From Chitinophagaceae bacterium T5-Br10_B2g13 (GTDB taxonomy: Bacteria; Bacteroidota; Rhodothermia; Balneolales; Balneolaceae): 40,678 nt of DNA. The stretch is from assembly GCA_001564065.1 (NCBI GenBank), contig LKNA01000023.1:1-40678 (forward strand), given 5' to 3'. The notes under the pieces were generated by a model. The model was not told the DNA's origin. It saw only the letters and a list, made by a program, of their open reading frames with translations, and did not search any database. Positions within the stretch are counted from its first letter, which is position 1, and every line of letters begins with the position of its first letter. The translations under genes were made by a program, and so were the position numbers. Below are positions 1 to 6,778 of the stretch, one piece after another.

Positions 1-348
1 CGAACCTGGAAACTCTACTCCTCTCTGAGTGAAGAGACTCAGAAGATAATCAATGTTCTGGCCGTCAGCTTTGATTACAAAAACGATACGCCTGATGCAC
101 TGAAAGAGTATGCTGAGTATGAGCAGCTCGATCTGCCCGAATGGCACTTTGTAACAGCTGAACAAACCGATATCCGGCAACTCGCCGCTCTTTTGGGAGT
201 CAAATACAGGGAACGCAGTGACGGGCACTTTGACCATTCAAACCTGATTACTGTTTTAGATCCTTTTGGAAATATCAGTCGCAGGATTGAAGGAATTATC
301 GGAGATCTGGATGATGACATAAAATTCATAGAATCGCTGGTTCAGTGA
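1..348 (+). CDS. SCO1/SenC-family copper chaperone, 3' part only
   Basis: The last 115 codons of a gene that begins before the window, read in frame from base 1 to a TGA at 346-348. The fragment looks like the C-terminal half of the SCO1/SenC/PrrC thioredoxin-like fold: VSFDYKNDTPDALKEYA near residues 22-38, and FDHSNLITVLDPFG near 77-90. In that second block H79 is the conserved copper-binding histidine that precedes the 'LxDPxG' strand. The CxxxC copper site would lie upstream and cannot be seen. SCO proteins deliver copper to, or reduce, the CuA site of cytochrome oxidases, and some serve nitrous oxide reductase. The next gene starts at a GTG overlapping this stop (GTGA), which implies translational coupling with a copper protein. 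Family call is fairly sure; the target enzyme is unknown. Confidence 0.8.
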   Translation, partial: RTWKLYSSLSEETQKIINVLAVSFDYKNDTPDALKEYAEYEQLDLPEWHFVTAEQTDIRQLAALLGVKYRERSDGHFDHSNLITVLDPFGNISRRIEGIIGDLDDDIKFIESLVQ

Positions 349-749
349 GATGGATCTTCTTCCATATCACCCTCATGTTCCTGATCTCTAACGGAGTGTA
401 CGCACAACAAATTAAACCAACAGAATCAGATACCGTTACCATCCAAATTGTGGGATCCATGGAAGATTCCAGGTTTGTACCGGCTGATATTGAAATCCGT
501 AAAGGAGACCTACTAAAGTTTATCGTGGAGGAAGGTGTACATACTGTTACGGCTTACCACCCCGATAACCGCAGGCCACTAGGAATTCCTGAAGAAGCGG
601 AGTCCTTTGATTCCGATGTTCTTCAAAAAGGTGATGTCTGGTATTATCAGCCGAATGTAGCCGGAGAGTACAACTACTTCTGCCGTCCCCACGAACGAAT
701 GGGACACAAAGGAAAATTTATCGTCCGATCAACGGACATAATCAACTAA
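345..749 (+). CDS. Secreted plastocyanin/halocyanin-like cupredoxin
   Basis: 134 residues. The signal peptide covers about residues 1-20 (hydrophobic run ending VYA-QQ), so the mature protein should be periplasmic or membrane-facing. The rest is one cupredoxin domain. Ligand candidates for a type 1 copper site are H66 (GVHTV), C113 and H116 in CRPHERMGHKG. In plastocyanin, pseudoazurin and halocyanin the axial Met lies eight residues after the Cys. Here that position is H121, and a Met sits at 119 instead, so the axial ligand may be altered. The GTG start overlaps the upstream SCO stop codon; no other start fits the signal peptide. Likely role: small electron carrier or copper carrier working with the neighbouring SCO protein. 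Family sure, exact partner unknown. Confidence 0.85.
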   Translation: MRWIFFHITLMFLISNGVYAQQIKPTESDTVTIQIVGSMEDSRFVPADIEIRKGDLLKFIVEEGVHTVTAYHPDNRRPLGIPEEAESFDSDVLQKGDVWYYQPNVAGEYNYFCRPHERMGHKGKFIVRSTDIIN

Positions 750-780
750 ACAGTTTATAAAATTTAAATTTAAAAGAATT

Positions 781-1248
781 ATGAAACGTACAATCAAAAC
801 AGTTATCACACTTTTTACCGCACTGATCATTGCCATACCGGCATTTGCTTCACAAGAAAGCGATGAAATAAGAACTATCCATATCAAAGGATTGGATAAC
901 ATGAAGTTCGACGTAGAACTGATTGAGGCTGCACCCGGGGAGACCATTCGCATTGTATTTGAAACGGTGAGCAATATGCCGCCACAAGCGATGGCTCATA
1001 ATATCGCCGTTGTAGATCTGGGCACCGACGTGGATGCATTCGCAATGGCTTCCATGTCAGCTCGCGATAATGAATATATCGCACCGGATTATGAAGATAA
1101 GGTGATCTTTAACACCCCGATGCTGGGTGGCGGTGAATCCGTAGAGATGGAATTTACCGTTCCGGAAGTTACAGGTGATTATGACTTTGTATGCACCTTC
1201 CCGGGTCACTACATGGCCGGTATGGTTGGAATATTGAGGGTTCAATAA
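781..1248 (+). CDS. Auracyanin/azurin-like blue copper protein
   Basis: 155 residues with a signal peptide (about 1-23, ending PAFA-S) followed by an azurin-type cupredoxin domain. The ligand set is complete: H73 in MPPQAMAHNIAVVD, then C138, H143 and M148 in CTFPGHYMAGM. The Cys-x4-His-x4-Met spacing is that of auracyanin from Chloroflexus rather than azurin, which has Cys-x4-His-x3-Met. It should be a periplasmic one-electron carrier between a quinol-oxidising complex and a terminal reductase or oxidase. It follows the other cupredoxin by 31 bp, in a gap that contains a short AT palindrome. Two distinct cupredoxins plus SCO suggest copper-dependent respiration encoded just upstream of the window. 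Confidence 0.88.
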   Translation: MKRTIKTVITLFTALIIAIPAFASQESDEIRTIHIKGLDNMKFDVELIEAAPGETIRIVFETVSNMPPQAMAHNIAVVDLGTDVDAFAMASMSARDNEYIAPDYEDKVIFNTPMLGGGESVEMEFTVPEVTGDYDFVCTFPGHYMAGMVGILRVQ

Positions 1249-1289
1249 ACCTAAGCTTACGTGAAATCCGGAGTGAATTTGTAATAGAC

Positions 1290-1314
1290 TCCTCCTCTAT
1301 TTATAAGTGGAGGA
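1290..1314 (+). terminator. Possible hairpin after the cupredoxin gene
   Basis: TCCTCC at 1290-1295 pairs with GGAGGA at 1309-1314 around a 13-base AT-rich loop, and a T-rich stretch follows. It lies in the 148-bp gap between the auracyanin-like gene and the Rrf2 gene. The stem is only six pairs, so terminator function is tentative. The rest of the gap shows no gene. Confidence 0.3.
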
Positions 1315-1396
1315 CTATTTCGTTTTCAAAATTAATAGATCTGGAACTGAAATCATGTTCGACAATGGATTCAAATCACTCTTTAAATAATAAATA

Positions 1397-1816
1397 ATGC
1401 TATCTGAATCAGGTATTTATGCAATACGGGCCTGTGAAATACTGGCTCAATTAGATGATCACTCGGTGGTGCCGACCCGGGAAATCAGCAGTGAGCTCGA
1501 TTTGTCTAATGAATACCTGGTAAAAATACTTCAAAAACTGAAGAAGGCGGGTATTATCCGGTCTCAGAAAGGTGCTGGAGGCGGTGTTCAATTAAATATG
1601 GATGCTGGTGACGTTACACTGCATCAAATTATTAAAGCGACCAATCCCTCCTTTCTGGACCATTTAAACCCATCTGATATCGAAGCCCTTAAAGTTAAAC
1701 ATGAGAATTTGTATCAGATGCTCGACCGGCAGATAGTTGACATTCAGCAGTTTCTCAAAACAACGACATTAAAATATTTCACTGATTTCCGATCAGGAAA
1801 TCAGGCAACAAATTAA
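1397..1816 (+). CDS. Rrf2-family transcriptional regulator without cluster cysteines
   Basis: 139 residues. The N-terminal winged helix-turn-helix is typical of Rrf2/IscR/NsrR: SGIYAIRACEIL, then helix 2-3 around residues 27-52 (TREISSELDLSNEYLVKILQKL) and the wing with QKGAGGGVQL. IscR and NsrR carry three cysteines at about residues 90-110 that hold an Fe-S cluster; here the only cysteine is C13, so the usual cluster cannot form. It sits 13 bp before the RIC repair gene. Rrf2 regulators often control RIC/YtfE genes in response to nitric oxide, so control of this cluster is a reasonable inference. How it senses its signal is unclear. Confidence 0.82.
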   Translation: MLSESGIYAIRACEILAQLDDHSVVPTREISSELDLSNEYLVKILQKLKKAGIIRSQKGAGGGVQLNMDAGDVTLHQIIKATNPSFLDHLNPSDIEALKVKHENLYQMLDRQIVDIQQFLKTTTLKYFTDFRSGNQATN

Positions 1817-1829
1817 ATCCCTAAATACT

Positions 1830-2558
1830 ATGATGAATCAAAATAATGTAATAGAAATGAAGGTTGGTGATATTGTAGCCAACAACTACAATGCGGCAGG
1901 CATTTTGAAAAAGTACGGAATAGATTTCTGCTGCGGCGGAGGAATCTCACTTGCAGCAGCGTGTAAAAAGAAAGGTGCCGACTTAAATGAGGTGGCTTAT
2001 CAAATTGCAAATCTGGCAGATGGTAATACAGGCCATCATGAAAATATTAACGATTGGGAACCCGATTTTCTGATTGACTATATTATCAATAACCATCACT
2101 CCTTCGTTCGCCGAAAAGTGGACGAAATTGAAGCCTATGCAGCAAAAGTAGCCCGGGTTCACGGAGAACGTCATCCGGAAAATATTGAGATTTACCACCA
2201 ATTTAATGCACTATCAAAAGAGATGATGGAGCATCTTAAGTCAGAGGAAGATCGTGTATTTCCACTTATTAAAAGCATTTACGCCAGTGTGAAAAATAAT
2301 AAGACACCTAACCAGACCGGGATTAAAGAGCTTCGTAAAGAGCTCGATTTGATGGAAGAGGAGCATGAGGCAGCTGGTGACCTTATGAAAGCCATTCACG
2401 AGCTCAGCAATGGATTTAACCCGCCGGCTGATGCCTGTGCAACTTACCAGATTCTTTATCAAAACCTTGAAGGGTTTGAAAATGACCTGCACCGACACGT
2501 TCATCTGGAAAACAATATTCTTTTTAAAAAAGCAGAAAAACTGGTCTCTGCTGCTTAA
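1830..2558 (+). CDS. ric: RIC-family iron-sulfur cluster repair di-iron protein
   Basis: 242 residues, the usual size for RIC (ScdA/YtfE/NorA/DnrN). The N-terminal DUF542-type domain has VGDIVANNYNAAGILKKYG followed by C34-C35-G-G-G. The rest is a hemerythrin-like four-helix bundle with metal-ligand candidates in NHHSF (89-90), EHLKSEED (134-141), EEEHEA and HRHVHLENN near the C-terminus. These proteins repair Fe-S clusters damaged by nitric oxide or oxidative stress and act in the cytoplasm. ATG at 1830 is followed directly by a second ATG at 1833. Placed right after an Rrf2 regulator, it is the strongest sign that this cluster answers nitrosative stress. Confidence 0.92.
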   Translation: MMNQNNVIEMKVGDIVANNYNAAGILKKYGIDFCCGGGISLAAACKKKGADLNEVAYQIANLADGNTGHHENINDWEPDFLIDYIINNHHSFVRRKVDEIEAYAAKVARVHGERHPENIEIYHQFNALSKEMMEHLKSEEDRVFPLIKSIYASVKNNKTPNQTGIKELRKELDLMEEEHEAAGDLMKAIHELSNGFNPPADACATYQILYQNLEGFENDLHRHVHLENNILFKKAEKLVSAA

Positions 2559-2585
2559 AAGTTGATTGCTGTAAAATAATAATCG

Positions 2586-2612
2586 GATCGGATGTGAAAG
2601 TCCGTTCCGATC
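2586..2612 (+). terminator. Possible intergenic hairpin after ric
   Basis: GATCGGA at 2586-2592 is matched by TCCGATC at 2606-2612, and CTTCTTTGATCC follows. It lies about 30 bp after the RIC stop and may be a weak terminator or an mRNA-stabilising stem. There is no long U-tract, so confidence is low. Confidence 0.35.
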
Positions 2613-2661
2613 TTCTTTGATCCGGTTTATTATAGATTAATATTTATTAGTCGAAGCCTGA

Positions 2662-3150
2662 ATGTACTTTTGGTCAGCATTTATTCACATAATTATCGCC
2701 TGCTTCTGGATTGGCGGGATGCTCTTTACAGCAGCGATTCTGGTTCCGGCTACCCGAAAACGGTTAGCTAATCAGAGGGGACTTCTATTCACAGAGCTTG
2801 GAACCCGGTTCAGCAGACTTAGCTGGATTCTGTTTCCAATCCTTTTCATTACCGGTGTTACTTCACTTTTAGGCAGAGGCTTCACTGTTGAAGAGTTATT
2901 GTCGATAGAGTTTTGGCATAGCCGGTATGGGGCAACACTTTTCAATAAGCTGTTTGCTTTCTCCCTCATGTTAATTGTTGCAGCATTACACGATTTTTGG
3001 CTCGGCCCTAAAGCAGCATCACTAATGGAGAGTAATCCGGATGGGATAAAAACAAAAAGCTATCGTAAAGCGTCCAGCTGGGGTGGCAGAATCAATCTTA
3101 TTCTTGGATTGATCATTTTATATTTTGCCGTATCACTGGTTCGCTGGTAG
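2662..3150 (+). CDS. CopD-like four-helix membrane protein
   Basis: 162 residues with four hydrophobic segments at about 5-27, 52-70, 92-112 and 143-161. FWIGGMLFTAAILVPATRKRL in the first third, and the overall layout (a small integral membrane protein with an early His on helix 1), fit the CopD-like/DUF4149-like group of copper resistance or haem-related membrane proteins. Cargo or cofactor cannot be read from the sequence. It follows the RIC gene after a 103-bp gap and is followed 27 bp later by two further membrane genes, suggesting one functional unit at the inner membrane. The family call is tentative. Confidence 0.6.
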   Translation: MYFWSAFIHIIIACFWIGGMLFTAAILVPATRKRLANQRGLLFTELGTRFSRLSWILFPILFITGVTSLLGRGFTVEELLSIEFWHSRYGATLFNKLFAFSLMLIVAALHDFWLGPKAASLMESNPDGIKTKSYRKASSWGGRINLILGLIILYFAVSLVRW

Positions 3151-3152
3151 CT

Positions 3153-3170
3153 TAAATTAAATTTAATTTA
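3153..3170 (+). promoter_or_regulatory. Perfect 18-bp AT palindrome before a start codon
   Basis: TAAATTAAATTTAATTTA is its own reverse complement. It ends 7 bases before the ATG of the next gene and starts 2 bases after the previous stop. It could be an operator for the local Rrf2 or another dimeric regulator. Low sequence complexity makes chance possible. Confidence 0.35.
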
Positions 3171-3177
3171 CAACATC

Positions 3178-3612
3178 ATGCCTACTACAACCCGATGGTT
3201 CATCAGGTCAGCGGTAATCTATTTTGTTTTGGGTATTACCCTTGCATTTTTAGCAGAATTCCCATCAATAACCGGGGAGCTCTCTCTCCTGCCAATTTAT
3301 TGGCACATGCTTGTGATGGGCTGGATCACGCAGCTGATTATCGGTGTGTCTGTCTGGATGTTTCCCCGAAAGCATCGTGATAAAAAAGCAAGAGAGTCAT
3401 TTCTGGTGTGGTCAGCATTCTGGACGCTGAACATCGGGTTAATTCTGCGTTTTCTATCTGAACCCTTTATACCGGCAATCACAGATAATCAGGTCATTAA
3501 AATAAGCATCGTTCTATCTGCAATCTTGCAGTGGATTGCTGTACTGTTTTATACCATCGAAATATGGCCGAGGCTTCAAAACCGTAAAAAAAGACGGAGT
3601 GCAAAAGCATGA
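3178..3612 (+). CDS. Four-helix membrane protein with GW..Q....WMFPR signature (paralogue 1)
   Basis: 144 residues with four predicted membrane helices (about 9-27, 40-62, 76-94 and 105-126). The central motif is HMLVMGW (43-49), then TQL and WMFPR (60-64). This resembles short membrane proteins, related to haem-copper-oxidase or NnrS-like proteins, that occur beside oxidases and NO-related genes; I cannot assign a named family with confidence. The next gene encodes a paralogue and its ATG overlaps this TGA (ATGA), so the two are probably made together and may form a heterodimer. H43 is a candidate haem ligand, but this is inference. The C-terminus is strongly basic (RLQNRKKRRSAKA). Confidence 0.65.
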   Translation: MPTTTRWFIRSAVIYFVLGITLAFLAEFPSITGELSLLPIYWHMLVMGWITQLIIGVSVWMFPRKHRDKKARESFLVWSAFWTLNIGLILRFLSEPFIPAITDNQVIKISIVLSAILQWIAVLFYTIEIWPRLQNRKKRRSAKA

Positions 3613-4025
3613 TGCCATCTCAGTCTATTTGGATGATTCGCTCATCCCTAATCTATTTATTGGTCTCTGTTAGTGTGGGGTGCTTAATTTTAATGCAAAA
3701 AGCAGTAGATCTGCATCCATTTATCTGGGCTCTGCTCCCCGCGCATTACGAGATGGCGATCTGGGGCTGGGTGGTGCAGCTCGCAATGGGAACAGCCTAT
3801 TGGATGTTTCCCAGAAGGCTGGATGAGCCTAAACGTGGTCCCTTGTGGGCCGGATGGTCAATCTTTATTCTGTTCAATACAGGTCTTGTATTTTTAATTA
3901 TTTCTACTCTTTTCCGTTCATTGATATATACTGCCATTTTCGGAAGAACATTAATACTTATTGCAATTCTGATATTTGCAATATTGATGTGGCAGAGAAT
4001 TGTAACCTACCGTAAACACCATTAA
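3609..4025 (+). CDS. Four-helix membrane protein with GW..Q....WMFPR signature (paralogue 2)
   Basis: 138 residues, same layout as the preceding gene: WMIRSSLIY at the start, GW at 53-54, then VVQL and WMFPR at 65-69, and an NTGL block on helix 3. The aligned position of H43 in the partner is Glu here, while its own His (H46) lies two residues earlier, so the pair has probably diverged in ligand or proton chemistry. Start ATG overlaps the upstream stop. The stop codon TAA overlaps a TAACTTTG promoter-like box that may drive the following Fur gene. Function unknown; context suggests a respiratory or nitric-oxide-related membrane role. Confidence 0.65.
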   Translation: MMPSQSIWMIRSSLIYLLVSVSVGCLILMQKAVDLHPFIWALLPAHYEMAIWGWVVQLAMGTAYWMFPRRLDEPKRGPLWAGWSIFILFNTGLVFLIISTLFRSLIYTAIFGRTLILIAILIFAILMWQRIVTYRKHH

Positions 4026-4030
4026 CTTTG
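4000..4030 (+). promoter_or_regulatory. Bacteroidota-type promoter for the Fur-family gene
   Basis: TTG at 4000-4002, 20 bases, then TAACTTTG at 4023-4030. This matches the Bacteroidota sigma pattern of a -33 TTG/TTTG and a -7 TAnnTTTG. It overlaps the end of the preceding gene and lies 28 bases before the ATG at 4059. Confidence 0.5.
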
Positions 4031-4058
4031 TACGGATTATTAAGATCACACCGATAAA

Positions 4059-4478
4059 ATGAGCGAAAATACACTCGTAAATAAACTAAAATCCAGAAAA
4101 ATTCAGCCTACGGCCATGAGGCTGCTGGTTCTGAAGTTTCTTGTTGAAAAACAAGCGGCAGTGAGCCTCAATTTACTGGAAACTCATTTTACCAGGTCAG
4201 ACAGAACCACTCTTTACCGCACCTTAAAAACGTTTGAAGAGAAAGGTCTGGTTCATCGAATTGATGATGCCGGAGACAGCACTAAGTATGCCCTCTGCCC
4301 GGCAAATTGTACCTGTACCTATCCAAACGATACGCACCTCCATTTTTTCTGTACCGATTGTGAAAATACATACTGCTTTACCGACCTCTCCATTCCCAAT
4401 TTTGCGCTGCCGGATCAATTCATTCCCGAAAAAGGGAACTTCGTGATCAGCGGTCACTGCCCGGCCTGCGCTGCGTAA
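4059..4478 (+). CDS. Fur-family metal-responsive repressor (Zur-like?)
   Basis: 139 residues. An N-terminal winged helix (about 5-70, recognition helix around RSDRTTLYRTLKTFEEKGLV) is followed by the Fur dimerisation domain with HLHFFCTDC (93-101). The protein is rich in possible metal ligands: C80, C84, C86, H93, H95, C98, C101, C106, H133, C134 and C137. The CxxC at 98-101 and CPAC at 134-137 match the structural zinc site of Fur/Zur/PerR proteins. It is followed 88 bp downstream by a Zn/Cd/Pb-type P-type ATPase, so control of zinc or toxic-metal efflux is the best guess. The extra cysteines at 80-86 are unusual and could form another sensing site. Subfamily not certain. Confidence 0.85.
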   Translation: MSENTLVNKLKSRKIQPTAMRLLVLKFLVEKQAAVSLNLLETHFTRSDRTTLYRTLKTFEEKGLVHRIDDAGDSTKYALCPANCTCTYPNDTHLHFFCTDCENTYCFTDLSIPNFALPDQFIPEKGNFVISGHCPACAA

Positions 4479-4532
4479 ACCATCTTTGCAATTCCGTTGC
4501 ACCTCCCCAAATGTTTATCTTTGGATCAAAAG

Positions 4533-4548
4533 AAATGATAATCGTATA
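4533..4548 (+). promoter_or_regulatory. Possible Fur/Zur-type box before the metal ATPase
   Basis: AAATGATAATCGTATA resembles the AT-rich half-site of Fur-family operators (ATGATAAT) and lies about 20 bases before the ATPase start, downstream of the Fur-family gene. Dyad symmetry is imperfect, so this is only a candidate. Confidence 0.3.
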
Positions 4549-4566
4549 TAGAATTTTGATCTGATC

Positions 4567-6531
4567 ATGAAGCATGACCATCAAGACACCGGCTGCTCAA
4601 CTTGCGGGTTCAACCAAAGTCAGGGTATTGATCACCATACGCACTCTTTTAGCCTCTCTAAACACTGGCAGCCAATCATTAGCGCTATATTGCTGAGTAT
4701 TGGATTAATTCTGGACTATTTCTATCCTGTCGCGCATTTTGATGGCTATTTCCGGCTCTCGTGGTACATTTTAGCCTACCTGCCGGTGGGTTATCCGGTT
4801 TTAAAAATGGGCTGGGAAAATCTGATACGCGGAGAACTTTTTACTGAATTCTTTTTGATGGGGATAGCCACACTTGGAGCGTTTTATATCGGTGAATACC
4901 CAGAAGGTGTAGCCGTAATGCTTTTCTACTCTGTAGGGGAAGCTTTTCAGCACAGTGCCATTGAAAAAGCGCGAAGTAATATCCGGGCATTGCTTGATGT
5001 AAGAGCTGAAGAGGCTCACCTAAAGGTTGGGGAAACCTTCCGGACTGTTCACCCTAAAACAGTTGGTGTTGGACAGACAATCCGTGTAAAACCCGGTGAA
5101 CGCATCCCTTTAGATGGTAAACTGATTACTGATCGTGCAGCTTTTGATACTTCAGCCATTACAGGAGAAAGTAAACCCCGTCATTTCGGTACCGGTGAAG
5201 AGGTTCTGGCCGGCATGATCAACCTGAATCGAGTGATTGAGCTTAAAGTTCAAAAAACATATGAAAACAGTTCTATCTCCAGAATTTTGAAGATGGTGCA
5301 GGATGCTGCATCCAGAAAAGCAAAGACTGAACTGTTTATCCGCTCTTTTGCTAAGGTATACACCCCAATTGTGGTTTTACTGGCAACTCTGCTTGTTGTA
5401 CTGCCGGTATTTTTTGTCTCGCCTTATGAGTTTCATGACTGGTTGTATCGCGGACTGGTGTTTCTGGTCATCTCCTGTCCATGTGCTCTGGTTATCTCTA
5501 TCCCTCTTGGTTACTTTGGAGGTATCGGTGCAGCTTCCAAAAATGGCATTTTGATAAAAGGCGGAAACTTTCTGGATGCTCTTCGATCGGTCAAAACGGT
5601 TGTGTTTGATAAAACCGGTACGCTGACTCACGGAATATTTGCGGTCAGAGATCTCATATTCCATTCAGATGAGGATGAAAAACTTATTCTCTCCTACCTA
5701 TATGCCATTGAAAGATCATCGACGCACCCTGTTGCTAAGGCGATTACTGACTACATAGATACTCCGGAAAAGGAGCTCCAAGTGACCAATCAGCGGGAAA
5801 TACCCGGGATGGGATTAACAGCTACCGTTAATGGCGATTCCGTTTTAATCGGCAATCAGAAATTGATGGAGAGTGAGAAAATTCGCCTGAATAGTCGTCA
5901 AGAAATAATCGGTCAATCCTTAACCGTCGTTTATCTGGCCATTAACGGCGTACATGCAGCAACCATTACCATTTCTGATGAAATTAAAGAGGACTCAAAA
6001 AGAGGAATTGAGCAGCTTAAAAAGCTGGGAATAGAAAACAGTGTTATGCTAAGCGGAGATCATCAGCAAGTGGTAGATGAAATTGCGCGAGAACTAAATC
6101 TGAATGAAGTATATGGAGATCTGCTTCCTGAAGAGAAAGCCGAAAAACTGAAAGAGATCATGCAACAATCCGGTGGCTTAACAGCATACGCAGGAGACGG
6201 TATCAATGATGCGCCTGTATTGGCACTGAGTGACGTGGGTATTGCCATGGGGGCGATGGGAAGCGACGTAGCCGTAGAGACAGCAGATGTTGTTATACAA
6301 ACAGATCAACCCTCAAAAATTGCAGAGGCAATCCGAATAGCCCGAAAAACACGCAATATCGTCTGGCAAAATATTGGTCTTGCGATGGGAGTAAAACTTC
6401 TGGTATTAGCTTTAGGAGCTCTTGGAATGGCTACTCTCTGGGAAGCCGTTTTTGCTGATGTTGGAGTGGCATTGCTGGCAATCCTGAATGCGGTGAGAAT
6501 TCAGAATATGAAATTTTCATCCGATGCGTAA
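4567..6531 (+). CDS. P1B-type heavy-metal ATPase (Zn/Cd/Pb efflux)
   Basis: 654 residues. Key motifs: actuator-domain TGES; membrane metal site C304-P305-C306; phosphorylation site D348-KTGT; HP in SSTHPVAKAI; GDGINDAP in the ATP-binding/hinge region. The final helices contain VKLLVLALGALGMATLW...ADVGVALLAILNAVR. The CPC plus this conserved Lys and Asp pattern is that of the P1B-2 class (ZntA/CadA), which exports Zn2+, Cd2+ or Pb2+, rather than the Cu+ class. There is no full N-terminal HMA domain; instead the first 30 residues hold a C10-STC13 motif and several His, a short metal-binding tail. A Fur-family regulator precedes it. Substrate is inferred from motifs. Confidence 0.92.
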   Translation: MKHDHQDTGCSTCGFNQSQGIDHHTHSFSLSKHWQPIISAILLSIGLILDYFYPVAHFDGYFRLSWYILAYLPVGYPVLKMGWENLIRGELFTEFFLMGIATLGAFYIGEYPEGVAVMLFYSVGEAFQHSAIEKARSNIRALLDVRAEEAHLKVGETFRTVHPKTVGVGQTIRVKPGERIPLDGKLITDRAAFDTSAITGESKPRHFGTGEEVLAGMINLNRVIELKVQKTYENSSISRILKMVQDAASRKAKTELFIRSFAKVYTPIVVLLATLLVVLPVFFVSPYEFHDWLYRGLVFLVISCPCALVISIPLGYFGGIGAASKNGILIKGGNFLDALRSVKTVVFDKTGTLTHGIFAVRDLIFHSDEDEKLILSYLYAIERSSTHPVAKAITDYIDTPEKELQVTNQREIPGMGLTATVNGDSVLIGNQKLMESEKIRLNSRQEIIGQSLTVVYLAINGVHAATITISDEIKEDSKRGIEQLKKLGIENSVMLSGDHQQVVDEIARELNLNEVYGDLLPEEKAEKLKEIMQQSGGLTAYAGDGINDAPVLALSDVGIAMGAMGSDVAVETADVVIQTDQPSKIAEAIRIARKTRNIVWQNIGLAMGVKLLVLALGALGMATLWEAVFADVGVALLAILNAVRIQNMKFSSDA

Positions 6532-6540
6532 ATCAAATTA

Positions 6541-6681
6541 TCACTTTTTGGATTTCACATAGATATGAACGGGCTTATACTCCTTCATTCGAATACAAAA
6601 AAGCCTGAAAAGCATTTGAGCTACGCCTTTTAAAATTTCCAGGAGCATGTAAAGGCCGAGAAGTCTTGAGAGCAGATCCAT
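6541..6681 (-). CDS. Possible 46-residue small membrane or amphipathic protein
   Basis: An ATG-to-TGA frame of 46 codons on the minus strand, in the 247-bp gap between the metal ATPase (plus) and the aldehyde dehydrogenase (minus). The product starts MDLLSRLLGLYMLLEILKG, is hydrophobic or amphipathic, and ends in a basic tail (YVKSKK). It has the look of a small membrane-associated protein, but there is no homology I recognise and no clear ribosome binding site. An inverted repeat lies just upstream of its start. It may equally be chance. Confidence 0.3.
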   Translation of the reverse strand: MDLLSRLLGLYMLLEILKGVAQMLFRLFCIRMKEYKPVHIYVKSKK

Positions 6682-6693
6682 TATAAATATTTC

Positions 6694-6724
6694 GGGTTCG
6701 TTTACTAAAAAGAGAAACGAACCC
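6694..6724 (-). terminator. Ten-pair inverted repeat downstream of the aldehyde dehydrogenase gene
   Basis: GGGTTCGTTT at 6694-6703 and AAACGAACCC at 6715-6724 form a perfect stem with an 11-base loop. It lies 55 bases past the stop of the minus-strand dehydrogenase gene, which fits a terminator, although no U-tract follows. It could also act on the convergent ATPase transcript. Confidence 0.5.
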
Positions 6725-6778
6725 TTGCCATGTTACAGGATAGTGGGGATTCTAATTCTTTTGGTACTTATTAATTCG

